The notes under the pieces: model-generated
The model's input: the letters and a program-made list of their open reading frames with translations, nothing else
Database searches by the model: none
What the model was told of the DNA's origin: nothing
Shown: piece after piece, positions 1 through 8,157 of the stretch
How the letters are laid out: each line of letters starts with the position of its first letter
Numbering within the stretch: position 1 is the first letter of the stretch
Position numbers and translations under genes: made by a program
NCBI GenBank assembly: GCA_003252105.1
Contig: QKDL01000047.1
Span: forward strand, 1-54,057
Source: Arcobacter sp.
GTDB lineage: Bacteria; Campylobacterota; Campylobacteria; Campylobacterales; Arcobacteraceae
DNA: 54,057 nucleotides
Direction: 5' to 3'

Positions 1-80
1 ACAAACCTTTTGTTGTTAAAGATCATCCCATCCCCTAGGCTCTCTCATCTTTTTTATTTGATGTCGTTCCTCTGAAATTG
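1..80 (-). other. rRNA operon leader (5' end of transcript; 16S gene off the left edge)
   Basis: Reading leftward, this stretch lies between a consensus promoter (88-116) and the window edge and contains a boxA-like antitermination element at 13-25. No open reading frame explains it. A strong promoter with a GC-rich discriminator followed by boxA is the usual arrangement ahead of 16S rRNA, so I infer that an rRNA operon starts just outside the window. The 16S gene itself is not visible. Confidence 0.7.
13..25 (-). promoter_or_regulatory. boxA-like rRNA antitermination element
   Basis: On the minus strand the sequence is TGATCTTTAACAA, matching the bacterial rRNA boxA consensus TGCTCTTTAACAA at 12 of 13 positions. 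It lies about 55-65 bases downstream of the predicted transcription start, where Nus-factor antitermination sites of rRNA leaders are normally found. Confidence 0.7.
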
Positions 81-87
81 GACGGGA

Positions 88-116
88 ATTATAATAGATT
101 TTTTATCCTTTGTCAA
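88..116 (-). promoter_or_regulatory. Perfect consensus sigma-70 promoter, probably rrn P1
   Basis: The minus strand carries TTGACA (111-116), a 17-base spacer and TATAAT (88-93), an exact consensus match. The bases just after the -10 are TCCCGTCC, a GC-rich discriminator typical of stringently controlled stable-RNA promoters. Transcription would run leftward from about position 80 through the boxA element. Confidence 0.85.
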
Positions 117-255
117 GTGTTTATCCTAAATTGTAGCTTAAATTCTTGAATTCTTTTATTTCGCCTATTTTTTTAATTTCTCATGTCTTCAAAGAACCCT
201 AAAAATCGGCTTTTTTATATTTTATTTATTTTTATAACTATATTGTCACTCTTAC

Positions 256-283
256 TTGTTAATATTCCTTACATTATGATAAT
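256..283 (+). promoter_or_regulatory. Candidate ugd promoter
   Basis: TTGTTA (256-261), a 16-base spacer and GATAAT (278-283) lie about 30 bases before the ugd start. The match is moderate and the surrounding sequence is AT-rich, so this is a best guess. The rest of the gap from 117 to 313 shows no gene or other clear feature. Confidence 0.35.
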
Positions 284-313
284 ATTCATTATTCAAGATT
301 TTAAGGTTATATT

Positions 314-1513
314 ATGAAAATCACAGTTGTGGGTACAGGTTATGTTGGTTTATCAAATGGATTGTTATTAGCTCAAAACAATAAAGTTATAGCATTAGAT
401 ATTGACAAAAATAAAATTGATTTAATAAATAAAAAAATTTCACCAATTGAGGATGAAGATATACAAAACTTTTTATTAAGAGATGATATTAATTTTATCG
501 CAACACTTGATAAAGCATTTGCATATAATGATTCAGAATTTATTATTATTGCTACTCCTACAGATTACGACCCAGAAACAAACTATTTTAATACTAAATC
601 TATTGAACTGGTAATAGAAGATATTTTAGATTATAATAAAAAAGCGACAATTATAATCAAATCAACAGTTCCTGTTGCGTACACGGAAAACTTAAGAAAA
701 AAATATAATATTGATAACATAATTTTTTCTCCAGAGTTTTTAAGAGAAGGTAAAGCCTTATATGATAATTTATATCCAAGTAGAATTATAATTGGTGATA
801 AAAATGAAAAAGCAAAACTATTTGCTAATCTATTAAAAGATGCTGCTTATAAAAAAGATATAGAAGTATTATTTACTAATCCTACCGAGGCAGAAGCAGT
901 TAAACTATTTTCAAATACATATTTAGCAATGAGAGTAGCTTATTTCAACGAATTAGATTCATATGCATTGGCTCATAATCTTGATTCTAAACAAATTATA
1001 GATGGTGTTGGCTTAGATCCAAGAATTGGTAAACACTATAACAATCCAAGTTTTGGCTACGGTGGTTATTGTTTACCAAAAGATACCAAACAATTATTAG
1101 CAAATTATAAAAATGTTCCTTCAAATATAATTGAAGCAATTGTAAATGCAAACTCTACACGAAAAGATTTCATTGCAAAATCAATTATTGAAAGATTAAA
1201 TCTAACTATGTATCAAGATATTAGTTCAAATAAAGTTGTTGGTATTTATAGATTAGTTATGAAAGAAGGTTCTGACAATTTCAGAAGCTCAGCTATTCAA
1301 GGAATCATGAAAAGAATAAAAGCAAAAGGGATTGAAGTTGTTGTTTTTGAACCCGCTTTAGAAGATAATGAGTTTTTTAACTCAAAAGTTATTAAAGATC
1401 TCAATGAATTTAAAAATTATTCTGATATTATTGTTGCAAATAGAATGAATAAAGAATTAGAAGATGTAAAAGATAAAATCTTTACAAGGGATATTTTCAA
1501 TAATGATTTATAA
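314..1513 (+). CDS. ugd: UDP-glucose 6-dehydrogenase
   Basis: This enzyme oxidises UDP-glucose to UDP-glucuronate with two NAD+, feeding capsule or other surface polysaccharide synthesis in the cytosol. The 399-residue protein has the N-terminal Rossmann motif GTGYVG (residues 7-12), the ATPTDYD segment near residue 80 and the catalytic loop GGYCLPKD with Cys253. It resembles the short E. coli-type Ugd (388 residues) closely along its whole length, including the [15 protein letters not shown] segment. It is a single rightward gene between the rRNA promoter and mtnN. No other polysaccharide genes are adjacent, so the pathway it feeds cannot be told from here. A GDP-mannose dehydrogenase is less likely. 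Confidence 0.93.
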   Translation: MKITVVGTGYVGLSNGLLLAQNNKVIALDIDKNKIDLINKKISPIEDEDIQNFLLRDDINFIATLDKAFAYNDSEFIIIATPTDYDPETNYFNTKSIELVIEDILDYNKKATIIIKSTVPVAYTENLRKKYNIDNIIFSPEFLREGKALYDNLYPSRIIIGDKNEKAKLFANLLKDAAYKKDIEVLFTNPTEAEAVKLFSNTYLAMRVAYFNELDSYALAHNLDSKQIIDGVGLDPRIGKHYNNPSFGYGGYCLPKDTKQLLANYKNVPSNIIEAIVNANSTRKDFIAKSIIERLNLTMYQDISSNKVVGIYRLVMKEGSDNFRSSAIQGIMKRIKAKGIEVVVFEPALEDNEFFNSKVIKDLNEFKNYSDIIVANRMNKELEDVKDKIFTRDIFNNDL

Positions 1514-1545
1514 TAGTATGATGTTTAAACATCACACTATTATAT
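1511..1545. terminator. Convergent hairpin between ugd and mtnN
   Basis: An imperfect inverted repeat (arms around TAATAGT..TGATGTTT and AAACATCA..CTATTATA) spans the few bases after the ugd stop and includes the mtnN stop codon at 1540-1542. It is AT-rich, with A/T-rich flanks on both sides, so it may end transcription in both directions. Confidence 0.6.
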
Positions 1546-2232
1546 AAGTTTATCTACTATTTTAATAAGATACTCTGCTGATTCTTTAGCACTAGATTTT
1601 AAAAATTCATCAAAATCAAAGCCTGCATCCATATCAGCACTATCAGATATAGCTCTTAAGATAAAAAATGGTACATTTAAGGCATCACATACAACTGCAA
1701 CACTTGCACCTTCCATTTCAAGTGCATCTGCTTTAAAAGTTGATTCTATAAAATCTTTTCTCTCAGAAGAGTGTACAAACTGATCTCCTGTTGCAATAGT
1801 ACCTTCTATCACTTTTAAACCATTTTCATTTGCAGCCTCTTTTGCTACTTCTCTTAATTGACTAGATGTTTCAACAAAAACTGCTCCTTCTGGAACAAAT
1901 CCATGTGGATGTCCAAAAGCAGTAATATCTAAATCGTGTTGACATAATTTATCAGCAATAATAAGATCACCAATTTTAAGTTCAGGATTAATTGCTCCCG
2001 CTACACCTGAAAAAAGTAAAGTATCACAACCAAATTTTTCTATTAAAGTAGAAGCTGTTAAACTTGCAAAAACTTTTCCTATTTTAGAATATGCTATAAC
2101 AATATCTAAACCTCTATAATTTACTTCATAATATTTATTTTTTGCAAACTCAGTAACTTTTACATTTTCAAAATATGCTAATAAAGGTTCAATTTCCTCC
2201 TGCATAGCTCCCATTATTGCTAATTTTTTCAT
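1540..2232 (-). CDS. mtnN: 5'-methylthioadenosine/S-adenosylhomocysteine nucleosidase
   Basis: The enzyme cleaves the glycosidic bond of methylthioadenosine, S-adenosylhomocysteine and, in this phylum, often 6-amino-6-deoxyfutalosine of the futalosine menaquinone route. The 230-residue length fits the Pfs/MtnN family. MGAMQEEIEPLL near the N terminus carries the catalytic glutamate, FSGVAGA is the central glycine-rich loop, and DALEMEGASVA followed by RAISDSAD carries the substrate-binding glutamate and catalytic aspartate. It begins one base after the fabD stop codon, so the two are almost certainly cotranscribed, as in Campylobacter jejuni. Whether futalosine hydrolysis is its main role here is inference from the phylum. 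Confidence 0.95.
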   Translation of the reverse strand: MKKLAIMGAMQEEIEPLLAYFENVKVTEFAKNKYYEVNYRGLDIVIAYSKIGKVFASLTASTLIEKFGCDTLLFSGVAGAINPELKIGDLIIADKLCQHDLDITAFGHPHGFVPEGAVFVETSSQLREVAKEAANENGLKVIEGTIATGDQFVHSSERKDFIESTFKADALEMEGASVAVVCDALNVPFFILRAISDSADMDAGFDFDEFLKSSAKESAEYLIKIVDKLI

Positions 2233-2233
2233 A

Positions 2234-3163
2234 TTAGTTAAGTTCCTCTAATACTTTTTCTAAAGATGCCATATCACTAACATTTACTGTCGGAATATCT
2301 TTACAAATTTTTCTATTTAGACCTTTTAGAACAATTCCATTTCCAAACTCAATAAACATATCAATTTTATCTGCATTTGCTGCTACAGATTGTTTATATT
2401 TTACAGGACTTGTTAATTGTGAAGATAAAAGCTCAATTGCTTCATCTTTTGTAGAATAAGCTTGTGCTGTTACATTTGAAATAATAGTAGAGAATTCATC
2501 ATTTAAATACTCTTCTAAATACGGTTTTAAATTTTCAACAGCACTTGTTAAAAGTTCGCAGTGACTTGCTACTGACATATCAAGTACTATGGCTCTTTTT
2601 GCACCTGCTTCTTTAAAAGTATCTACTAAACTTTCTAAATCTGCTTTGATACCTGCAAGAACTAATTGACCATCCATATTATAATTAGCAGGCCAAACTT
2701 TTTTCCCTAATTCTCTTTGTTCTACACAAATTTTTTCTACAGTTTCATCATCCATTCCAACTAATGCCATCATACCTGCACCACCACCAGCACAAGCTTC
2801 ATTCATAAACTGACCTCTTTTGTTAACTAACTCTACTGCATCTAAATAGTTTAATCCACCAGCTGCAACTAATGCAGAAAATTCACCTAATGAATGTCCT
2901 AAAACAAACTCAGGTTTGATATCACATTTATTCTTAAAAATTGCATGAGCAATTGAACTTACAAGTAAAATTGCAGGTTGTGTAAATTCTGTTTTTCCTA
3001 AATTATCATTTTCTTCAAAAAGTAATTTTTCAAAATTGATATTAAGTCTTTTACTAGCTTCACTAATCATCTCTTTGGCAATGTCACTATTTTCAAAAAA
3101 ATCTTTTCCCATACCAACTGATTGACTTCCTTGACCTGGAAAAATAAAAGCTACTTTCTTCAT
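2234..3163 (-). CDS. fabD: Malonyl-CoA:ACP transacylase
   Basis: FabD moves the malonyl group from malonyl-CoA to acyl carrier protein, supplying extender units for fatty acid synthesis. The 309-residue protein begins with the family signature FPGQGSQ (residues 8-14) and has the nucleophile elbow GHSLGEFSAL with Ser91. A VASHCELL segment in the second half carries the catalytic histidine. It lies upstream of mtnN with one base between them. A TATAAT-like -10 (3198-3203) lies about 35 bases before the start, and the slyD terminator isolates it from the genes upstream. Confidence 0.96.
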   Translation of the reverse strand: MKKVAFIFPGQGSQSVGMGKDFFENSDIAKEMISEASKRLNINFEKLLFEENDNLGKTEFTQPAILLVSSIAHAIFKNKCDIKPEFVLGHSLGEFSALVAAGGLNYLDAVELVNKRGQFMNEACAGGGAGMMALVGMDDETVEKICVEQRELGKKVWPANYNMDGQLVLAGIKADLESLVDTFKEAGAKRAIVLDMSVASHCELLTSAVENLKPYLEEYLNDEFSTIISNVTAQAYSTKDEAIELLSSQLTSPVKYKQSVAANADKIDMFIEFGNGIVLKGLNRKICKDIPTVNVSDMASLEKVLEELN

Positions 3164-3197
3164 ACTTATTCACCTTAAATTTTAATTTTTGAGCCGT

Positions 3198-3203
3198 ATT
3201 ATA
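3198..3203 (-). promoter_or_regulatory. Candidate -10 element for fabD-mtnN
   Basis: The minus strand reads GAGTATAATACGG, giving a perfect TATAAT 35 bases before the fabD ATG and just downstream of the slyD terminator. No good -35 hexamer is visible at the normal distance, which is common in this phylum. Confidence 0.5.
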
Positions 3204-3221
3204 CTCTTTTTATATAGTCTA

Positions 3222-3262
3222 TAAAATAAAATGCCCAGAAGCATACCTGCTTCTGGGCATTT
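3222..3262 (-). terminator. Intrinsic terminator after slyD
   Basis: On the minus strand a perfect 14-bp stem (3229-3242 paired with 3249-3262, GC-rich core GCCCAGAAGC, six-base loop) is followed by a T-rich tract. It lies 24 bases after the slyD stop codon and ends the pal-cpoB-slyD unit before fabD. Confidence 0.9.
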
Positions 3263-3285
3263 GAAAGATTTTTAACAATCTTAAA

Positions 3286-3858
3286 TTAGTGTCCGCAACC
3301 ACATCCACCATGAGATTCTTGTTTAGGTTCGCTTGAACAACATCCACCTTCTGAACCATGGTCATGGTGTCCACCACCACAACATCCACCGCCCATAGCT
3401 GCCATTCCACCTACAACTCCTGTTTGAATCTCTTCTTCTGTAGCATCTCTTAATGAAAGAATAGTAACTGAGAACATTAAGTTTTTACCAGCCATTGGGT
3501 GGTTATAATCAATTGTTACTTCACTATCATCAAATGAAACTACTGTAACTTGTACAGTTTCACCTTGCTCACCTTGACCATATAAAGTCATACCTTCAGC
3601 TAACTCTATACCGGCAAATTGTTCTTTTGGTAAAGTTTGTTTTGCTTCATCATTATAATCACCATATGCATCTTTAGCTTCAACTAATACATCAGCTGAC
3701 TCATTTTCTTGCATATCTACTAATTTTGACTCTAAACCAGGAATAATTTGACCTTTTCCTGAAATAAACTCTAATGGTGCACCACCAACATTTGAATCTA
3801 ACTTTTCACCTGATTGTGCATCTGTTAAACTATATTGAATACCAATTACTTTTGACAT
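3286..3858 (-). CDS. slyD: FKBP-type peptidyl-prolyl isomerase with metal-binding tail
   Basis: SlyD combines prolyl isomerase and chaperone activity with metal delivery, classically nickel for hydrogenase or urease maturation. The 190-residue protein has the SlyD FKBP core with an inserted IF domain (residues about 1-150), including GAPLEFISGKGQIIPGLE and NHPMAGKNLMFSV. A C-terminal tail from about residue 150 is dominated by Gly, His and Cys (GGCCGGGHHDHG, then GGCGCGH at the very end), a metal-chelating sequence. It follows cpoB by 25 bases and precedes a strong terminator. The same order, cpoB-like gene then slyD, is found in Campylobacter. Confidence 0.94.
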   Translation of the reverse strand: MSKVIGIQYSLTDAQSGEKLDSNVGGAPLEFISGKGQIIPGLESKLVDMQENESADVLVEAKDAYGDYNDEAKQTLPKEQFAGIELAEGMTLYGQGEQGETVQVTVVSFDDSEVTIDYNHPMAGKNLMFSVTILSLRDATEEEIQTGVVGGMAAMGGGCCGGGHHDHGSEGGCCSSEPKQESHGGCGCGH

Positions 3859-3883
3859 TATATCTCCTAATTAAATTAATTTT

Positions 3884-4873
3884 TTATTTTATGTTTGATA
3901 AGTTTTTAACAGCTATTTTTGCTTCTTTTGAATTTGGATAAATATCAATTAAAGAAGAATAAAAATTTGCTGCATTTACAAAATCTTTTGTATTTTCAAA
4001 AGAGATTGCACTATGAAGCAATAATTTTGGCATATAAGAGGCTTTATCATAAAGCATTGCAGAAGTTTTAAAATGTCTAATCGCATCAGCATATTTTTTT
4101 CTGTAATACCAAATTTCACCTAAATAATAATTATTTGTTGCAGGTTTATAATTTGCAGCTATAAGTTCTTCAAAAATAGGTATAGCTTTTGAAAAATAAT
4201 CCTTTTTAAACAAACTAATTGCTTCGTCCATCATCGATTTCTTATCTTTAGATGATGATAGCTTATTACTATTAGCATTAGTTGTGGTTTTACTACTAGT
4301 TTTCATTCCTAAAGATTTTTTTAGTACTTCAAACTCTGCTCGTGTAATAAATTGATTCATATTTTTTTCAAACTCTTTATCTGAAATATATGAAGAGTTT
4401 ATATTATTTGTAATATCAGTTAATTTATTTATAGCACTTTTTAAACTATCAATATTTTTTTTATTTTCAGCTATAAACTCCTCTTGCATTGCAAGTATCT
4501 GAGAAGTTACAGTTTTCAAATTTTCAATATCAGTAGAATGTTTTTGTACTAAAGTTGTATTCTCTTCAACACTTTTTATCAATTCGTTCATTTTTAAAAC
4601 AGATTGATTTAATTTTTGAGAATCACCTTCGTATATCGATTCTAAACCATCTATTCTTTCACTTAATGATTCAATAGTTAACTTTACATCTTTTACTTTT
4701 GAATCAATATTACCTAAGATTTTTTTATTTTTAAGAATATTTTTTTCGGCAGAATTTAATCCATATGGTGTTTTAGAATCTAAATCACCAGCACCAAAAA
4801 CTGAAACTTCTTGTCCAGAAGTTACACTTATGGCACTAGCAAGTAATAAAACAGTAAATTTAAATTTCAACAT
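3884..4873 (-). CDS. cpoB: Periplasmic Tol-Pal coordinator, CpoB/YbgF-like
   Basis: CpoB proteins link the Tol-Pal machine with peptidoglycan synthesis at the division site. The 329-residue protein has an N-terminal signal peptide (hydrophobic segment in residues 1-20, predicted cleavage near SGQE). A long coiled-coil-like region rich in Lys, Glu, Ser and Asn follows (about 40-180), with a low-complexity Ser/Thr/Asn/Lys linker near 195-210. The C-terminal third is TPR-like, with FSKAIPIFEELI, YYLGEIWYYRKKYADAIRHFKTS and DFVNAANFYSSLID. It starts three bases after pal, a coupling seen across Proteobacteria and Campylobacterota. Confidence 0.88.
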   Translation of the reverse strand: MLKFKFTVLLLASAISVTSGQEVSVFGAGDLDSKTPYGLNSAEKNILKNKKILGNIDSKVKDVKLTIESLSERIDGLESIYEGDSQKLNQSVLKMNELIKSVEENTTLVQKHSTDIENLKTVTSQILAMQEEFIAENKKNIDSLKSAINKLTDITNNINSSYISDKEFEKNMNQFITRAEFEVLKKSLGMKTSSKTTTNANSNKLSSSKDKKSMMDEAISLFKKDYFSKAIPIFEELIAANYKPATNNYYLGEIWYYRKKYADAIRHFKTSAMLYDKASYMPKLLLHSAISFENTKDFVNAANFYSSLIDIYPNSKEAKIAVKNLSNIK

Positions 4874-4876
4874 ATA

Positions 4877-5428
4877 TTATTTAGCTAATTTATGCTCAGT
4901 TCTTCTATTTTTTTGCCAACAACTAGCATTTTTATCTGAACATATTGGATTACTTTCTCCAAAACTTACAACTTTGATAGATGAATCTGCAATACCATCC
5001 ATTACTAAACTATCTTTAACAACTTTTGCTCTTTTTAAACCTAAAGCATAGTTATATTCATCAGTTCCCCATTCATCACAGTTACCTTCAACAGTAATCG
5101 TAGTTCCAGTTTGTAAACCAGAAAGTTTTGTTGCATTTGATTTTGCTACTGATTGCATCTCAGTAGTTAAATTATATTTATCAAAACCAAAATAGATATT
5201 TTCAATTAGTTCTTTTTTCCCATTTATCATGTAGTAGTAACCATTATCAGCACTCTCAATTAAAGAATCATTAACTACTTCATTTTGAATATTTGAACTA
5301 TCAATACTATCTAATGCTGACTCTGAATTTGTAGGTTCAGTAGGTCCTGAAACTTCTACTTCTTTTTGACTACATCCTGTAAATAAAATTACCGCTACTA
5401 AAAGTGAATACATACCCAGTTTTTTCAT
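4877..5428 (-). CDS. pal: Peptidoglycan-associated lipoprotein Pal
   Basis: Pal anchors the outer membrane to peptidoglycan and is the outer partner of the Tol complex. The 183-residue protein has a lipoprotein signal peptide ending in the lipobox LFTGC, with the lipidated Cys near residue 19. An acidic linker is followed by a C-terminal OmpA-like domain (about 75-180) containing FGFDKYNLT, VEGNCDEWGTDEYNYALGLKRA and the closing RRTE. It heads pal-cpoB-slyD. In Campylobacter jejuni it directly follows tolB, whereas here more than 6 kb of other genes separates them, so it must have its own promoter in the 97 bases upstream. Confidence 0.95.
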   Translation of the reverse strand: MKKLGMYSLLVAVILFTGCSQKEVEVSGPTEPTNSESALDSIDSSNIQNEVVNDSLIESADNGYYYMINGKKELIENIYFGFDKYNLTTEMQSVAKSNATKLSGLQTGTTITVEGNCDEWGTDEYNYALGLKRAKVVKDSLVMDGIADSSIKVVSFGESNPICSDKNASCWQKNRRTEHKLAK

Positions 5429-5525
5429 AATCAGTTCCCTTTAAAAAATTTTAGTAGATTGTACTAAATTGAAACTTAAGTGCTAATTACGCTACCTACT
5501 ATGTAGATAAGATAATTACAATAAA

Positions 5526-6380
5526 TTATATAATTAAATCAGTTATTGCTTCATCAATAGTGTTAAATTGAAATTTAAATCCATTATCTAATAATTTTTT
5601 AGGTCTAACACATTGTCCATCTGTTAATACTTTTGCACCTTCACTAAATATAAGTTTTAAGACAAATTCTGGAACTGGAAATATTGTTGGTCTATGTAAT
5701 ACCCTACCTAATGTTTTTGTTAATCCATAATTTGTTGTAATATTAGGAGCTACAAGATTGAATATTCCATGTAATTTTTCATTTTCAATTAAAAAACTAT
5801 ATGCACTTAGTAAATCTTTTATATGGACAAATGGAAAATACTGGCTTCCATCACCTATTGTACCACCTAAACCTAGTTTAAAAGGAGTTAACATTTTTTG
5901 TAAAGCTCCACCATCTCCTAAAACTATACCAAATCTAAAAATAGCAGTTCGAATATTTAACTCTTGAGCTTTTAAAGCCTGATGTTCCCATTCTTTACAA
6001 ACATTTCCCAAAAAATCATCTGAATAATTACTATCATCTTCATCAAAACAACCATTATTTTTATAAATACCTACAGCTGAAGTAGAGATAAACAGTTCTG
6101 GTTTTTTTGATGATTTTTTCATAGCTTTAACTAGAGCTTTTGTAGTATCTATTCTACTATCAAATAAAAGTTTTTTATACGATTGGGTCCATCTATTTAT
6201 GATATTTGCACCTGCTAGATTTATTACTATATCACTTTGTTCTATAATTGAAATAAGTTTTTCTATATCTTTTAAATCATCTCTTTTTATTCCAATAATA
6301 TTGAAATCTTTTTTTTCAAACTCATTTTTAATGTTAGTTCCAACAAAACCTGTAAAACCTGTAATTGCTATTGTTTTCAT
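5526..6380 (-). CDS. TIGR01777-family NAD(P)-dependent epimerase-like protein
   Basis: This belongs to the TIGR01777 branch of extended short-chain dehydrogenases (the SulA/YfcH group), whose substrates are largely unknown. The 284-residue protein begins with the dinucleotide motif ITGFTGFVGTN, has NLAGANI near residue 55 and contains ISTSAVGIYK in place of the usual YxxxK surroundings. The C-terminal DUF1731-like part has PVPEFVLKLIFSEGAKVLTDGQCVRPKKLLDNGF. It is the leftmost gene of the block inserted between tolB and pal. It lies 72 bases from the response regulator gene and has its own promoter with tandem repeats matching those in front of the photolyase operon. In other bacteria this family is often found near photolyase genes. 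Confidence 0.88.
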   Translation of the reverse strand: MKTIAITGFTGFVGTNIKNEFEKKDFNIIGIKRDDLKDIEKLISIIEQSDIVINLAGANIINRWTQSYKKLLFDSRIDTTKALVKAMKKSSKKPELFISTSAVGIYKNNGCFDEDDSNYSDDFLGNVCKEWEHQALKAQELNIRTAIFRFGIVLGDGGALQKMLTPFKLGLGGTIGDGSQYFPFVHIKDLLSAYSFLIENEKLHGIFNLVAPNITTNYGLTKTLGRVLHRPTIFPVPEFVLKLIFSEGAKVLTDGQCVRPKKLLDNGFKFQFNTIDEAITDLII

Positions 6381-6404
6381 GGAATACTCCTTGAGTTTTT
6401 GTTA

Positions 6405-6449
6405 ATTATAATAGATTTTATACCTTGTTTGTATAGATTTTATGTAAGT
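6405..6449 (-). promoter_or_regulatory. Promoter of epimerase gene with tandem-repeat operator
   Basis: On the minus strand a TATAAT (6405-6410) lies 18 bases from two 9-bp elements at 6428-6436 (CTATACAAA) and 6441-6449 (ACTTACATA), spaced 13 bases start to start and covering the -35 region. The same elements, period and distance to a TATAAT occur before the DUF523 gene at 11864-11907. An upstream weaker copy lies about 22 bases from the proximal repeat. This suggests one activator for both units; the LytTR regulator encoded next door is the obvious candidate, which is inference. Confidence 0.6.
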
Positions 6450-6452
6450 TTA

Positions 6453-7163
6453 TCATAGAGTTCTTTTTTCTAAGTATTCTCTAAACTCTTTTGCACCATC
6501 TTTTGAACTAGTAACTAAATCATCAATTCCTATAAAAGATATTTGTAGTTTTGATTGTTCAACACTTTGCATCGATTTTATTTTGTCTATATTTATAATA
6601 TATGAACGATGAATTCTAAAGAAGTTTTTTGATTCTAGTAAACTCTGCATATCACCAATTTTTTTTCTAACATAAGCATCAGTTTCTTTTATTCTGATTA
6701 TTATTTCATCTAGGTCAGCCTTGATATAGTATATATCATCGATATCGATAAGATATATTTTACTTCCCCTTTTAGCCATGATTTTTTTTGTACTTTTTTC
6801 TTTTGTATTAGAGTATTTTTTTACTTTTTCTAATGCATTGTGAACTGATTCGTTTGAAATTGGTTTTAACAAATAATCCATTCCACCATTTTTGAAAGCT
6901 TCCAAGGCATACTCTTCATATGCTGTTTGAAATATTATAAAGATTTCTGGATTTAAATCTAAAATAGTGCTAGCTAAATCAAGACCATTTATATTTGGCA
7001 TAGAGATATCTAAAAAAGCCACATCAAATCTATTTTTGCTTGCCTCTTTTATAGCCTCTATTGGATTATCACACTCTACTATTTGTGTGAGACCTTCATC
7101 ATTTAGTAATCTTTTTAGTCTAGCTAATGCTAACTTTTCATCATCTACAATCAATATATTCAT
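6453..7163 (-). CDS. LytTR-type response regulator
   Basis: This is the output half of a two-component system that should bind DNA when phosphorylated. The 236-residue protein has an N-terminal receiver domain (1-120) with the acidic pair Asp7-Asp8, phospho-acceptor Asp52 in FLDISMPN, Thr80 and Lys100. The C-terminal LytTR DNA-binding domain (about 135-230) contains IYYIKADLDEI, RIHRSYIINIDKI and the tail REYLEKR. One base separates it from the histidine kinase gene, so the two are cotranscribed and are a cognate pair. It is the last gene of the photolyase operon. Likely targets are the repeat-bearing promoters on either side of the block. Confidence 0.93.
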   Translation of the reverse strand: MNILIVDDEKLALARLKRLLNDEGLTQIVECDNPIEAIKEASKNRFDVAFLDISMPNINGLDLASTILDLNPEIFIIFQTAYEEYALEAFKNGGMDYLLKPISNESVHNALEKVKKYSNTKEKSTKKIMAKRGSKIYLIDIDDIYYIKADLDEIIIRIKETDAYVRKKIGDMQSLLESKNFFRIHRSYIINIDKIKSMQSVEQSKLQISFIGIDDLVTSSKDGAKEFREYLEKRTL

Positions 7164-7164
7164 T

Positions 7165-8157
7165 TTATTCTCTTAGTTTAATTTCAAAAACCAATTTATC
7201 ATCTTCTGTAAAATAAGATAAATCCCCAACATATAGTAATTCTAGTCTTTTTTGTAGATTATTTAACCCTGTGCCAAAAACCAAATCTTTTGTAGGTAGT
7301 AATCCATCATTTGTAACACTAATAGTTTTATTATATACTTTTATACTTATATTTAATACTTCCCCATGAAAACCATGTTTTATTGCATTTTCTACCAATA
7401 ACTGAATTGAAAACTTTGGAACTAAAATATCTGCTAATTCTGAATCATTTGTAGTTGATAATTTTATTTTATCATCAAATCTAATATTTTCTATATTTAC
7501 ATAAGTTTTCACCATCTCTATCTCACTACTTAAACTTATTAGACTCTCTTTATTTATTGCATTTCTTAAAAATGTTGAAAGTGACAATACTGCTTTTTCT
7601 GCTCTTTGTTGGTCTACATATATCAATTCCGATATAGAGTTTAAAGCATTAAATAAAAAATGGGGATTTAGTTCATTTTCCAAGGCTTTTATTTTTGTTT
7701 CTAAAAATTGATTTTTTATTGATTCATTTCTATATTTCATCGAAATAAATTGATGAAGTATCAAGCCTATTAAAAAGGTCATGAACCCTAAGGTTATACT
7801 AATATATGTAAGATATGGTTTTATAATCTCAATAATAGGAAACTCAGTGGTTGAAAAAATATAAAAGATAAATAAAAAACCTAAAAATCCTGATAAAAAA
7901 GAGAATAAAAAACTTATACCATACCAAAATTTCTCTTTTACTTTTGGCAATATATATTCATTTGAGATTGTAATAAAAATAAATGCAAATAAAGAAATAC
8001 TTACAGCACTAATTGTAGTAAAAGCTATTGTTGAAATATGTTGTAAATGTTTATTTAAAAAAAAGAAAACTAAAGAGATAAAAAAACCTAAAAATAAAGC
8101 AATAACTATAATATATACCCAATCTAAAATTAATATTTTTAATTTTATTCTATCCAT
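7165..8157 (-). CDS. LytS/YehU-type sensor histidine kinase (multi-TM)
   Basis: This is the sensor half of a LytTR two-component pair. The 330-residue protein has about four transmembrane helices (roughly residues 12-34, 42-64, 78-102 and 115-137) with very short loops, so it has no large extracytoplasmic sensor and may detect something within the membrane. The His_kinase domain has LNPHFLFNALNSI with His166 as phosphorylation site. A divergent ATPase domain follows, with SIQLLVENAIKHG (N box) and GTGLNNLQKRL. The start codon lies inside the end of the FAD oxidoreductase gene (8-base overlap), so translation is probably coupled. No PAS or GAF domain is visible; the signal is unknown. Confidence 0.9.
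   Translation of the reverse strand: MDRIKLKILILDWVYIIVIALFLGFFISLVFFFLNKHLQHISTIAFTTISAVSISLFAFIFITISNEYILPKVKEKFWYGISFLFSFLSGFLGFLFIFYIFSTTEFPIIEIIKPYLTYISITLGFMTFLIGLILHQFISMKYRNESIKNQFLETKIKALENELNPHFLFNALNSISELIYVDQQRAEKAVLSLSTFLRNAINKESLISLSSEIEMVKTYVNIENIRFDDKIKLSTTNDSELADILVPKFSIQLLVENAIKHGFHGEVLNISIKVYNKTISVTNDGLLPTKDLVFGTGLNNLQKRLELLYVGDLSYFTEDDKLVFEIKLRE

Noticed and set aside
3219-3410. Minus-strand open frame overlapping the end of slyD and its terminator
   Set aside because: It is the out-of-frame shadow of the Gly/His/Cys-rich slyD tail and runs through the terminator hairpin; no ribosome site and no protein-like composition.
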